A DNA stretch of 43,902 nt from Bacteroidota bacterium (GCA_015222165.1 JADFUS010000037.1:1-43902), one strand, 5' to 3'; shown: positions 34,305 through 43,084, numbered from the stretch's first letter. Notes: a model not told the origin generated them from the letters alone. Program-made: numbers and translations.

Positions 34305-34913
34305 ATGAGCGAATTTATTAAGTTATATCAGAAAGATACAAATGTGAAAATCTTACGTTCTATTGTTGAAAAACTTGAACGTGGGGCGATTATCATTTAT
34401 CCTACAGACACTACCTATGCTATGGGTTGTTCTTTAAATTGTGTAAAAACAATCAATAAATTAAAGAGAATAAAGGGTAAAGATGACGATAATCTCTCTA
34501 TAATTTGTAGCGATTTGAGCGACGTAACTAATTATGCTCGTATAGATAATCAAACATACAAGGTTCTTAGGAACAATGCACCAGGAGCTGTTACTTTTAT
34601 ATTACAAGCTACAAATGCTTTTCCAAATAACTTCTTAGATAACAAAAAATCTATCGGTATCCGTATCCCAAGTAATAATATTGTACACTCTCTTGTTGAA
34701 GAACTTGGCTTCCCTTTAGTTTCTACTTCTGTACCTCTTTCCGTAGAAGAATATGAAAATGAAGACGAACCATCTTTAATTTGGGACAAATATAAAAACG
34801 TCGTTGATATTGTTATTGACGGAGGAGATGTTCCTAATGAAGAATCGACAATAGTAGATTTTACAACTGGGGAAATGGAGATAACTCGTCAAGGAGCTGT
34901 AGAGATAAAATAA
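34305..34913 (+). CDS. tsaC: L-threonylcarbamoyladenylate synthase (YrdC/Sua5/YciO family)
   Basis: Makes threonylcarbamoyl-AMP for the t6A37 modification of ANN-decoding tRNAs. The YrdC-fold landmarks are GAIIIYPTDTTYAMGCSL, then INKLKRIKGKDDDNLSIIC (the KR-K motif), APGAVTFIL, SIGIRIPSN, GFPLVSTSVPLS and STIVDFTTGEMEITRQG. The 202 residues lack the Sua5 C-terminal domain. It could also be a YciO-type paralogue, and sequence alone does not fully separate them. Stop and start spacing to its neighbours is 4-5 bp, so it is in an operon. Confidence 0.9.
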   Translation: MSEFIKLYQKDTNVKILRSIVEKLERGAIIIYPTDTTYAMGCSLNCVKTINKLKRIKGKDDDNLSIICSDLSDVTNYARIDNQTYKVLRNNAPGAVTFILQATNAFPNNFLDNKKSIGIRIPSNNIVHSLVEELGFPLVSTSVPLSVEEYENEDEPSLIWDKYKNVVDIVIDGGDVPNEESTIVDFTTGEMEITRQGAVEIK

Positions 34914-34917
34914 CATT

Positions 34918-35487
34918 ATGAAATATTCAAAGAACATATTCTGGAAAGACGCTTTCACAACAGGATTATACGTAGGTTTAGCGCTATCACTATCAGTTGT
35001 AGTGTCATACGTCATGAGAGATTCCTCAATGCTTTCTGTAGTCAATAACATCATTGTATTGTCTTCCATTTTTGGTATAACTCTATATCGAGGAAAATTA
35101 TTTAGCAAAACATTAGCTAAATATAAACAACCTTTCCCTTTTGTCACTGCACTTAAATACTCTTTAACATCAATATGTTTATCAGGCGTTATTTACGGAG
35201 CATTTATGTATATAATGTACAATCACATTGCCGAAGATTATTATCGTGAAACAGTGGTAAAAATGATGGAAGAAATTTACAAAGGCAATGAAAATAGCAT
35301 AATGGACATCGAAACTGCCTATGATAGCTTTATTCATAGTCCAATATATTTCATAATTTCATCTGTTTTTGCAATGCTTTTTATGGGTATTTTACCTTCA
35401 CTTTTAATTTCTTCAATAATAAAAAGAAATGACTTTATGGAGATAAATAACAACTCGCAAGATAATAACGAAAACAAAGAAATATAG
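34918..35487 (+). CDS. DUF4199 membrane protein
   Basis: 189 residues with four hydrophobic helices (GLYVGLALSLSVVVSYVM, VVNNIIVLSSIFGITLY, SLTSICLSGVIYGAFMYIM, FIISSVFAMLFMGILPSLLIS). The layout, with the charged loop EDYYRETVVKMMEEIYKGN between helices 3 and 4, matches the DUF4199 family of Bacteroidota. Function is unknown. It lies 4 bp after the TsaC-like gene and 2 bp before a DUF4286 gene. Confidence 0.88.
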   Translation: MKYSKNIFWKDAFTTGLYVGLALSLSVVVSYVMRDSSMLSVVNNIIVLSSIFGITLYRGKLFSKTLAKYKQPFPFVTALKYSLTSICLSGVIYGAFMYIMYNHIAEDYYRETVVKMMEEIYKGNENSIMDIETAYDSFIHSPIYFIISSVFAMLFMGILPSLLISSIIKRNDFMEINNNSQDNNENKEI

Positions 35488-35489
35488 TT

Positions 35490-35801
35490 ATGAAATATAT
35501 AGTAAATACAACATTTATTATCTCTCCAGAGCTACATGATAAATGGTACGGACATATTATAAAAGAACTTTTACCAATATTAAAACTCGACAATGAGCAT
35601 AAAAATATTGTTTTTACACGTATAATGAGCCAAGAAGGCGAACAACATCTAACCTACTCTATTCAGATTTATATAGATGATGTAAAACAATATAAAGTCA
35701 TAAGAGACAAATATATTGCTGAATATAAAAATAGTGCTTCAAAATTATTAGGTACTGAAATAATGTATTTTATTTCAGTAATGAGAATTCTTAAAGCATA
35801 A
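35490..35801 (+). CDS. DUF4286 protein
   Basis: A 103-residue ferredoxin-like alpha/beta protein: YIVNTTFIISPELHDKWYGH, the strand IVFTRIMSQ and LTYSIQIYI. It matches DUF4286, a small family largely confined to Bacteroidota and often found near ruvC, as here about 2.7 kb away. Function is unknown. Its stop shares one base with the ATG of the WG-repeat gene. Confidence 0.88.
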   Translation: MKYIVNTTFIISPELHDKWYGHIIKELLPILKLDNEHKNIVFTRIMSQEGEQHLTYSIQIYIDDVKQYKVIRDKYIAEYKNSASKLLGTEIMYFISVMRILKA

Positions 35802-36415
35802 TGAAACGAATATTTTTTTTGCTTCTTTTATCATTATTCTTTTATGACTGTTTGGGACAAACTACAAACAGCAAATGGGAATATAGCATAGAATGCCAAT
35901 ATAAAAACCTTGAACCTTTTGTTGGAGGAGTGGCAAGAGCAAAAAATAGCAAGAACTTTTGGGGATTCATAAACCAATATGGTGAATGGATAATAAAGCC
36001 CAAATTTGCTAACTGTACAAATTTCAGTAACGCAGGAATTGCAAAAGTAAGCATAAAAAAAAACAATAAAACTCTTTACGGATTTATAAATAAATCTGGA
36101 GAGTATGTAATAAAGCCACTATTTCTATCGCTAACAACTTTTAAACATGGGCTATCTATAGCTCAAGCACAAAGTGAATTATATGGAGTTATAGGAGTAA
36201 GTGGAAAATGGATTATAACACCCAAGTATGATAGGCTAACGAGATTTCAATATGAGTTATCGAAAGCTACATACCGAAATAAAGTAGGCTTCATAGATAT
36301 TAAAGGAGAATGGGTAATCCCTCCAATTTTTGAAGCTGGAAAATTCCAAAATAGATATACCATTTTGGTTAAAGAAGATGGGAAATGGGGAGTTATAAAA
36401 ATTAATAAATTGTAA
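35801..36415 (+). CDS. Exported WG-repeat protein
   Basis: The signal peptide is MKRIFFLLLLSLFFYDCLG. About five WG-type repeats follow, each reading roughly W/Y-G-F-I-N-x-x-G-x-W-I-I-x-P-x-F: WGFINQYGEWIIKPKF, YGFINKSGEYVIKPLF, YGVIGVSGKWIITPKY, VGFIDIKGEWVIPPIF and a final WGVIKI. Such repeats form beta-propeller-like surfaces; the ligand is unknown. It is the last gene before a 34-bp gap to the transaldolase-family gene. Confidence 0.88.
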   Translation: MKRIFFLLLLSLFFYDCLGQTTNSKWEYSIECQYKNLEPFVGGVARAKNSKNFWGFINQYGEWIIKPKFANCTNFSNAGIAKVSIKKNNKTLYGFINKSGEYVIKPLFLSLTTFKHGLSIAQAQSELYGVIGVSGKWIITPKYDRLTRFQYELSKATYRNKVGFIDIKGEWVIPPIFEAGKFQNRYTILVKEDGKWGVIKINKL

Positions 36416-36449
36416 ATAACCAAATTACTTAATAAAAAAAAATAAGAGT

Positions 36450-37109
36450 ATGAAATTCTTTATTGACACAGCAAACCTTAGCCAAATTAAGGAAGCTAAT
36501 GATTTAGGTATCCTTGATGGTGTTACTACAAACCCATCACTAATGGCAAAAGAAGGTATTGTAGGCGAAAAAGCTATTCGTGACCATTACACTGCAATCT
36601 GCAACATCGTTACAGAAGGTGATGTTAGTGCAGAAGTTCTTTCAACAACATACGATGAAATGGTTGCTGAAGCTCAAGAATTAATAAAAATAGCAAAAAA
36701 TATTGTTGTAAAAGTTCCTTGTACATTAGAAGGAATTAAAGCTATAAAAAAACTTACAACAATGGGAATTAAAACAAATTGTACACTTGTTTTCTCTGTT
36801 GGACAATCACTTCTAGCAGCAAAAGCAGGCGCAACATACGTTTCTCCATTTGTAGGTCGTATAGATGATATCTCAAGCGAAGGTGTAGACCTTGTTCAAG
36901 CTATTGTTGAAATGTACGAATATTATGGTTTTGCAACACAAGTTCTTGCTGCATCTATTCGCTCAACAGGTGATATTATAAGATGTATGAATGTAGGTGC
37001 AGATGTTATCACTGCTCCACTTAGTTCAATAACAAAACTTGTTAACCACCCACTTACAGATATAGGTATGGATATCTTTAACGAGGCAACTAAAAAAATG
37101 AGAGGTTAA
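36450..37109 (+). CDS. fsa: Transaldolase/fructose-6-phosphate aldolase family (TalC-type)
   Basis: A small TIM-barrel Schiff-base aldolase. The 219 residues carry FFIDTANL, GVTTNPSLMAKEG, the Schiff-base lysine K88 in IVVKVP and TNCTLVFSVGQSLLAAKAGA. At the position where E. coli FSA has Tyr131, this protein has F134 in SPFVGRIDD. Transaldolases carry Phe at that position (TalB F178), and changing that Phe to Tyr is known to give aldolase activity. The more likely activity is therefore transaldolase in the non-oxidative pentose phosphate pathway, although the family is often annotated as fructose-6-phosphate aldolase. The codons are slightly more G+C-rich than its neighbours, as for well-expressed genes. 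Confidence 0.93.
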   Translation: MKFFIDTANLSQIKEANDLGILDGVTTNPSLMAKEGIVGEKAIRDHYTAICNIVTEGDVSAEVLSTTYDEMVAEAQELIKIAKNIVVKVPCTLEGIKAIKKLTTMGIKTNCTLVFSVGQSLLAAKAGATYVSPFVGRIDDISSEGVDLVQAIVEMYEYYGFATQVLAASIRSTGDIIRCMNVGADVITAPLSSITKLVNHPLTDIGMDIFNEATKKMRG

Positions 37110-37113
37110 TAAT

Positions 37114-37992
37114 ATGCACAAGTCAGGATTTGTTAATATTGTCGGCAACCCAAATGTGGGTAAGTCAACTCTTATGAACGTTTTAGTAGGCGAAAAATTA
37201 TCTATTATAACTTCTAAATCGCAAACTACACGCCATAGAATAATGGGTATTGTGAATGGTGAAGACTACCAAATTGTGTATTCAGATACACCTGGTGTCT
37301 TAAAGCCAAATTACAAGCTTCAAGAATCTATGTTGAACTTCTCTACGGGAGCATTAAAAGATGCCGATGTATTATTATACGTTACCGACACTGTCGAAAC
37401 GATAGATAAAAATATTGATTTTATAGAAAAGGTTCGTAAAAGTCAAATCCCAACACTCTTGGTTATAAATAAAATAGACCTTACGACGCCCGAAATGCTT
37501 GAGATACTGGTTGAAAAATGGCAAAAATTTCTTCCTGATGCTCATATCTTTCCTGCCTCTGCTCTTAATAAATTTAACCTTGAGAATATTTTTAAGGAGA
37601 TTATAAACACTCTTCCTGAAGGTGAACCTTACTACCCTAAAGATACTTTAACAGACAAACCTCTACGTTTTTTCGCTTCAGAAATTATTCGTGAAAAAAT
37701 CTTATTATACTATCAAAAAGAGATACCTTACTCTTGTGAAGTAGTTATTGAGGAGTATCAAGAAGGTGCTCAAATGGATAGAATTAGAGCTATTATATAT
37801 GTTGCTCGAGATTCACAAAAAGGCATAATCATTGGTCATAAAGGCACAATGTTAAAGAAAGTCGGTACAGCAGCAAGAAAAGATTTAGAAATTTTCTTAG
37901 CTAAAAAAGTATTCTTAGAAACGTATGTCAAAGTCAATGAAAATTGGCGAGACAACGACAAAAGTCTTCGTCGCTACGGTTACTCAGAATAA
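37114..37992 (+). CDS. era: Ribosome-assembly GTPase Era
   Basis: GTPase for 30S maturation and 16S rRNA 3'-end processing. The 292 residues show G1 GNPNVGKST, switch region SKSQTTRHRIMGI, G3 DTPG, G4 NKID and G5 SALN, then a KH domain at about 200-290 with GHKGTMLKKVGTAARKDLE. The end, FVKV-type VNENWRDNDKSLRRYGY, is typical. It lies 4 bp after the transaldolase-family gene and before a bidirectional terminator. Confidence 0.97.
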   Translation: MHKSGFVNIVGNPNVGKSTLMNVLVGEKLSIITSKSQTTRHRIMGIVNGEDYQIVYSDTPGVLKPNYKLQESMLNFSTGALKDADVLLYVTDTVETIDKNIDFIEKVRKSQIPTLLVINKIDLTTPEMLEILVEKWQKFLPDAHIFPASALNKFNLENIFKEIINTLPEGEPYYPKDTLTDKPLRFFASEIIREKILLYYQKEIPYSCEVVIEEYQEGAQMDRIRAIIYVARDSQKGIIIGHKGTMLKKVGTAARKDLEIFLAKKVFLETYVKVNENWRDNDKSLRRYGYSE

Positions 37993-37997
37993 ATCAT

Positions 37998-38033
37998 AAA
38001 AAATGGAGACTAAATTATTAGTCTCCATTTTTT
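37998..38033. terminator. Bidirectional terminator between era and ribD
   Basis: A perfect 15-bp stem around TGGAGACTA (37998-38012 with 38019-38033), a 6-nt loop, and A/T runs on both sides. Its right arm reaches the last base of the ribD stop codon, so ribD transcripts form the hairpin directly after translation ends. Confidence 0.92.
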
Positions 38034-39043
38034 TATTTAATAAATATATTTAATTTTACATCTTTACCAACTTCTCTCGAAGATAAAAGTTTTAAATTAT
38101 GAATTTGTGGAGCTCGAATACCATCTCCTCCTCTTCCTCCTTTCAAATCTGAAAGTCTTAGCGGAGAAACAAATTCTCTAACTTCATCATATAATCCCAA
38201 AGTAACAATATTATTTATCAACGCACGACCTCCCTCAACCATAATAGACTGAACTCCTCGTTTATATAAATCATCAAAAATCTGAGACAAAGAGTGATGT
38301 GTAAAAACTACTGTATCTGCTTCGCCATTAATTATTTTTGCAGTAGAAGGAATTCTATCTCTTTTATCCATCGTTACCCTAAGAGGGTTCTTTCCTGTCC
38401 ACTCTCTAACCGTAAGCTCGGGATTATCACGTAATACCGTATTTGTACCCACCATTATAGCATCTTCTTCTGCTCTCCAACGATGTACTAAGGCTTTTGC
38501 TGGATAGCCCGTAAGCCACGTTGCTGGAGTCGATGATTCTCTATCATTATCTATAAAACCATCTGTAGTTCTTGCATATTTTATTATCACGTATGGTCTT
38601 TTAAGCGTATTGAAAGTTACAAAACGTCGATTTAGAAATAACGCTTCCTTTTCCATAACACCCACATCAACAGTTAACCCTGCTTCACGCATACGTCTTA
38701 TGCCCTCTCCTGCAACAAGAGCAAAAGGATCTTGCATTGCTACCACTACTCTCTTAAAACCTTTACGAATAAGTAAATCGCAACAAGGAGGAGTTTTTCC
38801 AAAATGGCTACAAGGCTCAAGCGTGACATACATCGTCGACCGAGAAAACAAAGATTCCTCTTTTACCGAAGCAACAGCATTCACTTCAGCATGGGGGCAA
38901 CCATATTTACGATGATAGCCTTCTCCAATGATTTTATTGTCACACACAACAACAGCTCCTACCATAGGATTTGTTGAAACATTCCCCGCTCCCAATTTTG
39001 CCAATTCCAAAGCACGAGACATATATAAATTGTCCTTTTCCAT
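38033..39043 (-). CDS. ribD: Riboflavin biosynthesis deaminase/reductase RibD
   Basis: A bifunctional enzyme of riboflavin synthesis. The N-terminal cytidine-deaminase-like domain carries the zinc ligands and catalytic Glu in HAEVNAV and PCSHFGKTPPCCD. The C-terminal NADPH-dependent reductase domain starts near residue 145 (RPYVIIKYARTTDGFIDN), with ITGYPAK-like WLTGYPAKALVHRWRAEEDA, VGTNTVLRDNPELTVR and VEGGRALINN. The 336 residues are normal. No other rib genes are nearby. A TAACTTTG -7 box lies 23 bp upstream, sharing DNA with the divergent prmC promoter. Confidence 0.96.
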   Translation of the reverse strand: MEKDNLYMSRALELAKLGAGNVSTNPMVGAVVVCDNKIIGEGYHRKYGCPHAEVNAVASVKEESLFSRSTMYVTLEPCSHFGKTPPCCDLLIRKGFKRVVVAMQDPFALVAGEGIRRMREAGLTVDVGVMEKEALFLNRRFVTFNTLKRPYVIIKYARTTDGFIDNDRESSTPATWLTGYPAKALVHRWRAEEDAIMVGTNTVLRDNPELTVREWTGKNPLRVTMDKRDRIPSTAKIINGEADTVVFTHHSLSQIFDDLYKRGVQSIMVEGGRALINNIVTLGLYDEVREFVSPLRLSDLKGGRGGDGIRAPQIHNLKLLSSREVGKDVKLNIFIK

Positions 39044-39061
39044 AATAATAATTATAACGCT

Positions 39062-39093
39062 TTTGCAAAGTTAGCATAATTTATTTATTTTTG
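39062..39093 (+). promoter_or_regulatory. Promoter of prmC, predicted leaderless
   Basis: TTTG (39062-39065), 20 bp, TATTTTTG (39086-39093). The -7 box ends only three bases before the ATG at 39097. With the usual placement of TAnnTTTG the transcript starts at or next to the A of the start codon. Confidence 0.75.
39066..39073 (-). promoter_or_regulatory. -7 box for ribD
   Basis: The minus strand reads TAACTTTG, 23 bp before the ribD start. It begins the base after the prmC -33 TTTG, so the two divergent promoters interleave. Confidence 0.55.
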
Positions 39094-39096
39094 CAT

Positions 39097-39945
39097 ATGA
39101 CCATAAAAGAACTGTATAATAAATATCGAAATGCATTGGCAGAAATCTACCCTCTGCACGAAGCAAAGGCTATAGCACAATGTGTTATGGAATATCAACA
39201 TAGTATAGATAAAAAGACTCTTTTAGTTTTTGACACTAAAGAACTTTCTTGTGATAATAAAATTGTTGAAAAGAATATAAAGATGCTTAAAGCTCACTAC
39301 CCCGTGCAATATTTAAATGGAGAATGTGAATTTTATGGTCGCACTTTTATTGTCGACGAAAATGTACTTATTCCTCGAAATGAAACCGAAGAGCTAGTAA
39401 AACTGATATCCGAAGAATATGCTGGCAAAAATCCAGAAATTTTAGATATAGGCTGTGGCAGTGGAGCAATATCAATCTCTCTTGCTTTAGAAATAAAAAA
39501 TGCTCTTGTTGAAGCGATAGATATTTCTAAAAAAGCCCTAATCATAGCCGAAAAAAACGCACTGAAAAACAAAACAAGCAATATAAAATTTATTGAGTGT
39601 GATATTTTAAAATGCGAAAATCTCAATAAAAAATATGATATTATAGTAAGCAACCCTCCTTATGTATTAGAAAAAGAGAAAATACAAATGCAGGATAACG
39701 TGCTAAACTACGAACCAAAATTAGCCCTTTTTGTACCAAACAACAAACCGCTAATGTTTTACGAAAAAATAGCTTCTCTTGCCACAACAGCACTAAAAAA
39801 CAACGGTAAATTATATTTTGAAATCAACCAAGCATTTGGTAAAGAGACAAAAGATATGCTTAAAGATAAAGGCTTTAACGATATAAAAATCATAAAAGAT
39901 ATTAATGATAACGACAGAATAGTAGAAGCAATATGGACGAAATAA
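39097..39945 (+). CDS. prmC: Peptide chain release factor N5-glutamine methyltransferase PrmC
   Basis: Methylates the Gln of the GGQ motif in release factors. The 283-residue form starting at ATG 39097 (MTIKELYNKYR) is chosen over a TTG at 39091 because the -7 promoter box covers that TTG. An N-terminal helical domain (residues 1-75) is followed by VQYLNGECEFYGRTF, VLIPRNETEEL, SAM motif I ILDIGCGSGAISISLA and the catalytic NPPY in IVSNPPYV. All are family hallmarks. Its last 13 bp overlap recX. Confidence 0.95.
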   Translation: MTIKELYNKYRNALAEIYPLHEAKAIAQCVMEYQHSIDKKTLLVFDTKELSCDNKIVEKNIKMLKAHYPVQYLNGECEFYGRTFIVDENVLIPRNETEELVKLISEEYAGKNPEILDIGCGSGAISISLALEIKNALVEAIDISKKALIIAEKNALKNKTSNIKFIECDILKCENLNKKYDIIVSNPPYVLEKEKIQMQDNVLNYEPKLALFVPNNKPLMFYEKIASLATTALKNNGKLYFEINQAFGKETKDMLKDKGFNDIKIIKDINDNDRIVEAIWTK

Positions 39946-40421
39946 AAAGAACAACTAAAGAGGTAGCTCTCTCAAAATTAATGGACACCTGCTCAAAACG
40001 AGAAATCTGCGAAAGTAAAGCTATAGAATTTTTATGGCGTTGGAAAGTAAATGTTGAACACCATAATGAAATTTTAGAATCCCTAATTAGCAATAAATTT
40101 ATTGATAACGAACGGTATGCACGCTTATATGTTAAAGGTAAAAAAAATCTTAGTTCATGGGGAAAAGGCAAAATAAAAGAAAATCTAAGTATCAAAAGAA
40201 TTGATAAAGAGATTATTAAAAACGTATTAGAAGAAGAATATTCTAATGAAGAAAATATCGAAAATCTTAAAAAAGCACTCTCTAAAAAGATGAAAAGCAC
40301 AAAATATAAAGATGAATATGATCTTAGAAATAAGCTCGTAAGATTTGGTATTTCAAGAGGTTTTGAATATGAAAACGTTCTTTCTGAAATTAAAAATATG
40401 ATAAATTTAGAAGAATTCTAA
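39933..40421 (+). CDS. recX: RecX-family regulator of RecA
   Basis: An all-helical protein of 162 residues with three RecX repeats: SKLMDTCSKREICESKAIEF, EILESLISNKFIDNERYARLYV (the most conserved part), and a C-terminal ALSKKM...DLRNKLVRFGISRGFEYENV stretch. RecX inhibits or tunes RecA filament growth. It overlaps prmC by 13 bp at the start. At the other end it overlaps the convergent outer-membrane protein gene by 15 bp, so there is no room for a terminator outside coding sequence. Confidence 0.9.
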   Translation: MDEIKRTTKEVALSKLMDTCSKREICESKAIEFLWRWKVNVEHHNEILESLISNKFIDNERYARLYVKGKKNLSSWGKGKIKENLSIKRIDKEIIKNVLEEEYSNEENIENLKKALSKKMKSTKYKDEYDLRNKLVRFGISRGFEYENVLSEIKNMINLEEF

Positions 40422-41738
40422 AAAACTAACATAATAAAATAATTTAGCATTTTTATCAAACGGCGTTCCAACATCAAAACGAATATTTTTATATTGCTGA
40501 ATTTCATAACGCAAACCTCCACCGACAGAGAAAACAGTATTTAAACTATTTAATTTATCACCCCAAACTCCCATATTAGCCCAAAGTGTATAACCAACTC
40601 TTGCAAAATAAGAGCCTCGTTCATACGCTTCTTGACTTCCAAAATATTGTCTATACTCCGTAGAAATATTACCTACAAGCGGAGAAATATAATATCTATC
40701 CATCACTCCACGAATATAAACTGCGGGCTTCAACATAAACAAATCTGTTTCCTGACCCACAACTCCTTCGGCTTTAACTTGCCATGCCAATGCACAACGA
40801 TTAAATAATTCTTGGTACTGTCTATAATCCAAAGTAATTTTCGTATAAGCCTTTTTTTCTGCCATAAATTCGTAGTACTCTTGAATAGAGGCATTTGCAA
40901 CTAAACCATGATAGGGAAAAGTAGGATTATCTATAGAAGAATATTCACACATAAAACCTAAACCCATCGAAAAGACCTCGGGATTATTAAGGAAACTCAA
41001 AGGCAAAGTAGCTTTTACATCATCTGACATTTTCGATAATTTTTCATATCTTAAATAAAGCGAAGGTCCTATATAAAAATTTTTCGCCACACTCCACAGC
41101 ATCTCAACTTCTGGCTCTATTAATAAGTGATCATATTGAGTAGATTTATCATCAATAGAAGGGAATTTAAGAGTGCCATTATACTCAAAATAATTTGCTA
41201 AACCCTTGGTTGCATCTAATCTAAATCTTGTTTTAAATCTATTTTCGTGCATAAAAAGATCCATTCCCGTTCCAAATTCGAACTGCCCTTTTACAGATAT
41301 CAAAAGGCTAAAAGGAACATAAGAACGAAAGCTAACCGTGTCTTTTTTATCATATTTAAAAGATAAAACTCCTGCACCACCAAAACCAAAAGAGGTAGTT
41401 GGTTTATAAAAAGGGAAAGGTGCTCCAGAAATTAAAACACTCTTATTTTTATTCTTATTCTTTTTATGTTCTTGACTAAGTAACATCTTAAGATGTGCTG
41501 AAGATATGTAATCTATTGAATTATAAGAAACTACATAATTTTTAGGGATATATTTACTAAAATGTTTACGCAAACTGTCACGACGAACAATTTGTTTATC
41601 GCCATAAACATTGATTGTATCATAAATATTTTTTTCGCTATATCTAACTTCCGTTTTGACAGTATCTCGCAAAACCTTTGCTTTTAAAGAAGCCGATAAA
41701 AATAAAAAAGTAATAAATAAAATATATTTTAATCCCAT
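40407..41738 (-). CDS. BamA/TamA-like outer-membrane beta-barrel protein without POTRA domains
   Basis: The signal peptide is MGLKYILFITFLFLSASLKA. After a ~100-residue periplasmic part the protein becomes alternating amphipathic strands with glycine and aromatic girdles (TSFGFGGAGVLSFKYD, FSMGLGF-type segments, VFSVGGGLRYEIQQY), and it ends on a C-terminal Phe (SFLEFF), the usual barrel signal. The length (443) and the strand VANASIQEYYEF with FPYHG match small BamA/TamA-family proteins of Bacteroidota. A role in outer-membrane protein or surface export is possible; no partner is adjacent. It overlaps recX convergently by 15 bp. Confidence 0.82.
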   Translation of the reverse strand: MGLKYILFITFLFLSASLKAKVLRDTVKTEVRYSEKNIYDTINVYGDKQIVRRDSLRKHFSKYIPKNYVVSYNSIDYISSAHLKMLLSQEHKKNKNKNKSVLISGAPFPFYKPTTSFGFGGAGVLSFKYDKKDTVSFRSYVPFSLLISVKGQFEFGTGMDLFMHENRFKTRFRLDATKGLANYFEYNGTLKFPSIDDKSTQYDHLLIEPEVEMLWSVAKNFYIGPSLYLRYEKLSKMSDDVKATLPLSFLNNPEVFSMGLGFMCEYSSIDNPTFPYHGLVANASIQEYYEFMAEKKAYTKITLDYRQYQELFNRCALAWQVKAEGVVGQETDLFMLKPAVYIRGVMDRYYISPLVGNISTEYRQYFGSQEAYERGSYFARVGYTLWANMGVWGDKLNSLNTVFSVGGGLRYEIQQYKNIRFDVGTPFDKNAKLFYYVSFLEFF

Positions 41739-41797
41739 AATGTACTATTTAGACTACAAAGATACGAAAAAACAAAATAACTTTTTCATAAAAATAA

Positions 41798-41836
41798 AAT
41801 AGCTCCGTTCCTTTAATAAAAAAGAACGGAGCTATT
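41798..41836 (-). terminator. Terminator of the C1 peptidase gene
   Basis: A perfect 13-bp stem (AATAGCTCCGTTC, 41798-41810 with 41824-41836) and a 13-nt loop. On the minus strand it is followed by a T-rich run. It lies 20 bp after the peptidase stop. Confidence 0.88.
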
Positions 41837-41856
41837 AAATTAAAAATAAATATTAT

Positions 41857-43044
41857 TTACTTAATATATTTATCTTGAGATGCTTTAGAAATAGCATTTT
41901 TATTTATCATAAAATTCATTGTCAATGCCTCGAAGAAACTTTCAGAAGCATAGAAATAACCTTTTTGACTACTATTTGTTGTCCAAGAATTTTTTACTTT
42001 AAAGAATAAAGTACCATCAGCTTCTTGATAAAGACCAACAATTTGCATACCGTGATCATCAGTTGCAGTATAATTATCGAACAATAAAGCTCTGTATTCT
42101 TGTGTTATCTCTTTTTCATTTACTTTTTTAGAGAAAAGTGCTTTGTTTTTATCTTCTCTATTCATTTTCTCCCATTTTGCACGCTCTAAACCAGCAACAG
42201 ATGAAGCTTCAAAATCAGGATAAACTGCAAAACCATCTTTAAAACGGAAACCTTTATCACTAACATCAGAACCCCAAGCAATAGTATAACCATTTTTCAA
42301 TGCTTCTATAGCCAACTCTGTGAAGTCTTTTAAAGGAATATTATTTACTTCGCTCCAAGCCCAGTTATCAGCAACTTCATAAATGAATTTTTCGCCAAAT
42401 GGGTGATGTGTAGCAGATGCAAATTCAACATAATTATTAGTATTAATACCTAAAGATTTAGCATACTCTTTTGGAGTAATATCTTTTCCATCAACAGAAA
42501 TTGTTTCAGGACATTTACCAAGATAAGCATCAAGAATACCATTAACTGCATCTTTCCAAACTGGAGTTAAGCGTCCATTAGGATTTTTAACAAGTGTATT
42601 TGCATAACTTTTAAGAACACCCATAAGTTCAGAATGAACATGATTTTTCTCACCGTAACTCAAACCTGGATAATCTTTTTCACGAACAATACCATATTTT
42701 TCTATCATAGCTGGAATATCGTGTGCAGCTCCTCCTTGTTCAAAACAAATCTTACCTTGCATACGAACATATTTCACAAACTTATCAAAATAAGCGTGAC
42801 GAGCAATCCACATCTCAGATAAATCTAAAGACATATCTGCTTTTCCATCTTTTATGATATCACTTTCAACAACAGCAAGCGTTGAAAACGCCCAACAAGT
42901 TCCTGTGCGATTTTGATCTTTTACAGAAGTTGTTGGATTTTCATAAACTTTTGTTAGTTTATAAGGACCAACTTTTACTGTGTCTTTTGCCGAAACTGAA
43001 AACACCATTAATACTGATGCAGCGGCTAAAATAAATTTTTTCAT
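41857..43044 (-). CDS. Exported C1-family (papain-fold) peptidase, bleomycin hydrolase/PepC-like
   Basis: The start at 43044 is chosen because it gives a clean signal peptide (MKKFILAAASVLMVFSVSA). The upstream ATG at 43077 would lie only a few bases after the predicted transcription start and would add eleven basic residues. Catalytic residues are visible: Gln and Cys in VKDQNRTGTCWAFST, His in DDHGMQIVG and Asn in FKVKNSWTT. The layout with the FEQGGAAHDIPAMIEKYG region is that of aminopeptidase C/bleomycin hydrolase relatives of Bacteroidota. These are secreted and probably cut peptides in the periplasm. It is monocistronic, with its own promoter and terminator. Confidence 0.92.
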   Translation of the reverse strand: MKKFILAAASVLMVFSVSAKDTVKVGPYKLTKVYENPTTSVKDQNRTGTCWAFSTLAVVESDIIKDGKADMSLDLSEMWIARHAYFDKFVKYVRMQGKICFEQGGAAHDIPAMIEKYGIVREKDYPGLSYGEKNHVHSELMGVLKSYANTLVKNPNGRLTPVWKDAVNGILDAYLGKCPETISVDGKDITPKEYAKSLGINTNNYVEFASATHHPFGEKFIYEVADNWAWSEVNNIPLKDFTELAIEALKNGYTIAWGSDVSDKGFRFKDGFAVYPDFEASSVAGLERAKWEKMNREDKNKALFSKKVNEKEITQEYRALLFDNYTATDDHGMQIVGLYQEADGTLFFKVKNSWTTNSSQKGYFYASESFFEALTMNFMINKNAISKASQDKYIK

Positions 43045-43084
43045 TCTATATTTTTTTATTATTTGTTTTTTGTTCATTTAAAGC

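Noticed and set aside
39091-39096. TTG start codon for prmC at 39091.
   Set aside because: These bases are part of the -7 promoter box, and the ATG at 39097 gives the usual PrmC N-terminus.
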